The notes beneath the pieces were generated by a model that saw nothing but the letters and a program-made list of their open reading frames with translations, made no database searches and was not told the origin of the DNA. Shown here one piece after another: positions 5,620 through 7,585 of a stretch of 7,585 nt of DNA. The DNA is from M55B118 sp041694275 (GTDB lineage Bacteria; Bacillota_I; Bacilli_A; Izemoplasmatales; Izemoplasmataceae): assembly GCA_041694275.1 (NCBI GenBank), contig JASMTQ010000001.1:1-7585 (forward strand), in the 5' to 3' direction. Numbering within the stretch: position 1 is the first letter of the stretch; every line of letters starts with the position of its first letter. The translations under genes were made by a program, and so were the position numbers.

Positions 5620-6789
5620 CTAAAAAGACTCTGTTTCACGTTTGAATAAGCGGGTCAATCCAAGCCCTGTGCCACTGAGTATGAAAAACATCACAAATAC
5701 AAGGCGGTAGCTTCCAAGCATGTCCACAAGAACCCCGCTTATGAGTACCCCTAGCAAGGCACTAAGACCATAGGCGCTGAAAAGCACGCCGTAGTTCCTC
5801 GAATACTCCTCTTTTCCGAAAAGCCTGGACGTCGCAAGCGGTGCAAGCGCAAGCCAGCCGCCCAGGTTCATCCAAAGAATTGAAAACGCGATGACGAACG
5901 CTAAGACACTGTCTTGAAAAAGGATAACAAGTGCCGTACCAAGAAGCATGGACGCAAATGACATGCCCATCGTGAAAATAATTGAGAAACGATCGGAAAG
6001 AACTCCATAAATCACCCTTCCAAGCCCATTGAAAACCGCGAAAAGCGAAACGAAAAAAGCAGCTTCTTCAAGACTGTAGTCATGGACCGAATGAATATAC
6101 GAAGAACTGAACCCTATCACACTCAGTCCAATCAAAGTGCCGATAAAGAAAAGCGCATAAAGCAACCGGTAGCTTTTCTTATTCAAAAGCACGCTTAATT
6201 TCGTTTTCTCAAAATGAATTTCAGGATTTCTTGAATGTCTATAAAAGAGTGAAAGAAAAAGAAGGATGACAAGGGTGCTCGCGCTCATAACCTTAAACGT
6301 CTCATGCAACCCGTAAGTTTCCACCATCGATTGCATCATGGGAGCGGTTATGAAGGGACTAAGCCCAAAGCCTAAAAGTACAAGCCCGAGATAAAGGCCC
6401 TTTCTTTTTGGAAAACGGTTTGTAATGACGGTAAGCGGCACACCATATATAAGCCCGATACCCGTGCCAATCAGTACGCCATAACCAAGGGACAAAAGGA
6501 TGAACGTTTGTCCAATATAGGAAACAAACCACCCAAGAGCGATAAAAAGCGCCCCACAAACCATGACTTTGAAGTGCGGCGCAACTTCTAAAATCTTACC
6601 GCTGACACCCATGAAAAGGGCATAGAATAAAAGACTGAGCATATAGGGTATGCCGCTTAAGGAAGCTTCGACATTGTAGTAATTCTCGATTGGAACCCTG
6701 AAGACAGAGTAACTATAGACACTCCCCATCACAAGCATCATGAGGACGCCTGAAAGGACGATTTTCCCGTCTGTTTTAATCCACTGCAT
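5620..6789 (-). CDS. MFS transporter, oxalate/formate antiporter (OFA)-like
   Basis: This 389-residue inner-membrane carrier has about twelve hydrophobic segments in two halves joined by a charged loop (RHSRNPEIHFEKTK, ~184-197). OFA-type landmarks: GSVYSYSVFRVPIE in segment 1, GTGIGLIYGVPLTVITNRFPKRKGLYLG (108-135; family pattern 'GxGiG..y..p......WFP..RG...G'), GFGLSPFITAPMM, NGLGRVIYGVLSDRF (254-268) and NLGGWLALAP...FG...YSRNYGVLFSAYG (308-341). The family moves small organic anions such as oxalate, formate or lactate, but substrates of most members are unknown and I cannot assign one. The start is ATG at 6789 with GCGGTGAT three bases upstream. It has its own promoter with two inverted repeats, pointing to regulated expression, and a shared terminator downstream. 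Length is slightly below the usual 400-430. Confidence 0.87.
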   Translation of the reverse strand: MQWIKTDGKIVLSGVLMMLVMGSVYSYSVFRVPIENYYNVEASLSGIPYMLSLLFYALFMGVSGKILEVAPHFKVMVCGALFIALGWFVSYIGQTFILLSLGYGVLIGTGIGLIYGVPLTVITNRFPKRKGLYLGLVLLGFGLSPFITAPMMQSMVETYGLHETFKVMSASTLVILLFLSLFYRHSRNPEIHFEKTKLSVLLNKKSYRLLYALFFIGTLIGLSVIGFSSSYIHSVHDYSLEEAAFFVSLFAVFNGLGRVIYGVLSDRFSIIFTMGMSFASMLLGTALVILFQDSVLAFVIAFSILWMNLGGWLALAPLATSRLFGKEEYSRNYGVLFSAYGLSALLGVLISGVLVDMLGSYRLVFVMFFILSGTGLGLTRLFKRETESF

Positions 6790-6806
6790 TCTATCACCGC
6801 ATTTAA

Positions 6807-6819
6807 TTTGAATATCAAA
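6807..6819. promoter_or_regulatory. Second dyad (possible operator) downstream of the MFS transcription start
   Basis: TTTGA (6807-6811) and TCAAA (6815-6819) form a perfect 13-bp palindrome with a 3-base centre. If the predicted promoter is correct it lies about +5 to +17, where a bound repressor would block transcription. It shares the TTGATA/TCAA half-site flavour with the upstream dyad. Confidence 0.4.
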
Positions 6820-6830
6820 GCATATGAAAT

Positions 6831-6859
6831 AGATTATCAGTATCTATTGAATTTGTCAA
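6831..6859 (-). promoter_or_regulatory. Sigma-A promoter of the MFS gene
   Basis: A perfect TTGACA (6854-6859) is followed after 17 bases by TAATCT (6831-6836), preceded by TGA giving an extended -10 (TGnTAATCT). GATAAT at 15-base spacing is an alternative -10. Predicted start is near 6824, giving a leader of about 35 bases. Confidence 0.6.
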
Positions 6860-6865
6860 TTGATA
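6841..6865. promoter_or_regulatory. Imperfect 10-5-10 inverted repeat over the MFS -35 box (likely operator)
   Basis: TATCTATTGA (6841-6850) and TCAATTGATA (6856-6865) match as inverted arms at 9 of 10 positions around ATTTG. The right arm and spacer overlap the TTGACA box, a typical repressor position. The cognate regulator is not in the window. Confidence 0.55.
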
Positions 6866-6891
6866 TCCCATGGAAACAGGGACTAAATGAA

Positions 6892-7585
6892 TCAGTCAGT
6901 CAACCAGTCGTTCGTTACCGCTAAAATCGAGTCAAAGACAGTATCGTAGTCATCCTTTAACATGAATCTGTGACTCTGCACCTGAAGGGTTTCAAGCAGA
7001 TGGGTCTCCATATTCTGACGGTCCTTGAAATAATCAAATACGCCCTCTACTCCTTCATATCCAAGCTTTTTACCAAAGGGTTGTGTGCTTAGATGTTCTA
7101 CCATGAGATCAATCCAGTCTGCAAACTTCTCATGACCCGGACTTCTTCTTTCTTCAATGATTCTCATAAGCGTACTGTCCACATCCTCTTGAAATACGTA
7201 ATAGACAACCGGGTTCAAAGCCTTGATGGAATCCATGAGCGCTTTAAAGTACTTCCTCTTTTCAAAAGACGAAAGATTGTACTTTAGAATCAGTTCATTG
7301 ATGTGGTTTTGAAGGAATACGCATTCGAAAATGTAGACGGTGTCGTCTTCCGCCTCTTCCTCAAACGCCTTCCATAGTTTCAGGTGCGCGTCACGGAACG
7401 TCGAAAACGCTCTGGCATTGTATATCTCATGCTGTTCAAAGTCCTTGATAATCGCCTGGTTTAGATGCTGCCTTTCAAGCTTTAAAAAGGGTATTAAAAT
7501 CCTATCGGCTCTTCTTATAGAGACTTCTTCCATGGATGGTTTCAACATTGGATACTTCTTTTTGTAATGGGCATACGTATCTTCA
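6892..7585 (-). CDS. P-loop nucleotide-kinase-like protein, 5' end truncated by the window
   Basis: The frame stays open to the window edge: twelve further codons (reading E-D-T-Y-A-H-Y-K-K-K-Y-P) precede the first in-window ATG at 7548, so that ATG is probably internal and about 230 residues of the C-terminal part are visible. The segments ILIPFLKLERQ, DDTVYIFECVFLQNHINELILKY, LNPVVYYVFQEDVDSTLMRIIEERR and FGKKLGYEGVEGV...YF match, from memory, a Bacillota family annotated as P-loop NTPase or thymidylate-kinase-like, whose N-terminus carries a GLPGSGKST-type Walker A. That Walker A would lie upstream of the window and cannot be seen. The substrate is unknown for this family. No terminator follows the stop codon; the 102-base gap to the MFS gene holds the MFS promoter. 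Some read-through into MFS is possible. Confidence 0.75.
   Translation of the reverse strand, partial: EDTYAHYKKKYPMLKPSMEEVSIRRADRILIPFLKLERQHLNQAIIKDFEQHEIYNARAFSTFRDAHLKLWKAFEEEAEDDTVYIFECVFLQNHINELILKYNLSSFEKRKYFKALMDSIKALNPVVYYVFQEDVDSTLMRIIEERRSPGHEKFADWIDLMVEHLSTQPFGKKLGYEGVEGVFDYFKDRQNMETHLLETLQVQSHRFMLKDDYDTVFDSILAVTNDWLTD

Noticed and set aside
6891..6914. Repeated AGTC units at the end of the kinase-like gene as a recombination or attachment site
   Set aside because: Very short, within coding sequence (codons for the last residues), with no partner copy elsewhere in the window.
1..7585. CRISPR array, tRNA, riboswitch, transposon or toxin-antitoxin pair
   Set aside because: No regularly spaced repeats, cloverleaf, long structured leader, terminal inverted repeats or transposase motifs were seen, and the small genes do not match known toxin or antitoxin families.

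Overview
The window looks chromosomal and comes from a low-to-moderate GC, Gram-positive-type bacterium. The evidence is strong purine-rich Shine-Dalgarno sites, sigma-A-like promoters, intrinsic terminators with T tracts, and a type-II-signal-peptide lipoprotein carrying InlB/BspA-type surface repeats. TGA is used as a stop (three gene ends) and Trp is TGG, so the code is standard. That excludes Mycoplasma/Spiroplasma-type code but leaves Bacillota and Acholeplasma/Izemoplasma-like lineages open. The lineage is inference, not something the sequence proves.

Layout. Positions 1-522 (minus) carry a complete family-6-type (hypoxanthine/deoxyinosine) DNA glycosylase whose stop codon lies inside the ribosome binding site of a next gene, of which only 8 bases are present. 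Positions 588-3300 (minus) are a two-gene unit: a five-segment membrane protein followed after a 16-nt gap by a large surface lipoprotein (two InlB-type repeats, then a BspA-like leucine-rich region), closed by an intrinsic terminator at 545-582. A divergent intergenic region (3301-3469) separates this from a plus-strand block: a ~99-residue membrane protein, uridine/cytidine kinase (udk) with its own promoter and terminator, a small DUF1858 protein, and a PD-(D/E)XK/RecB-like nuclease-fold protein. A bidirectional terminator (5566-5604) separates this block from the minus-strand MFS transporter of the oxalate/formate-antiporter (OFA) type. Upstream of that is a P-loop nucleotide-kinase-like protein cut off by the window end.

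How the genes relate. Most are housekeeping or accessory singletons: pyrimidine salvage (Udk), base-excision repair (glycosylase), organic-anion-type transport (MFS). The only clear unit suggesting joint function is the membrane protein plus surface lipoprotein pair. The most informative regulatory feature is the MFS promoter, which has one inverted repeat over its -35 box and a second just downstream of the predicted transcription start. Several starts are best placed downstream of the longest ORF start, because near-consensus ribosome binding sites ending in (G/A)TGAT sit exactly 3 nt before the start codon; two of those starts are TTG.

I do not see a CRISPR array, tRNA/rRNA, insertion sequence, phage structural module or recognised defence system. 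The candidates for novelty are modest: a specificity-position substitution in Udk, a degenerate active site in the nuclease-like protein, and the double-dyad transporter promoter.
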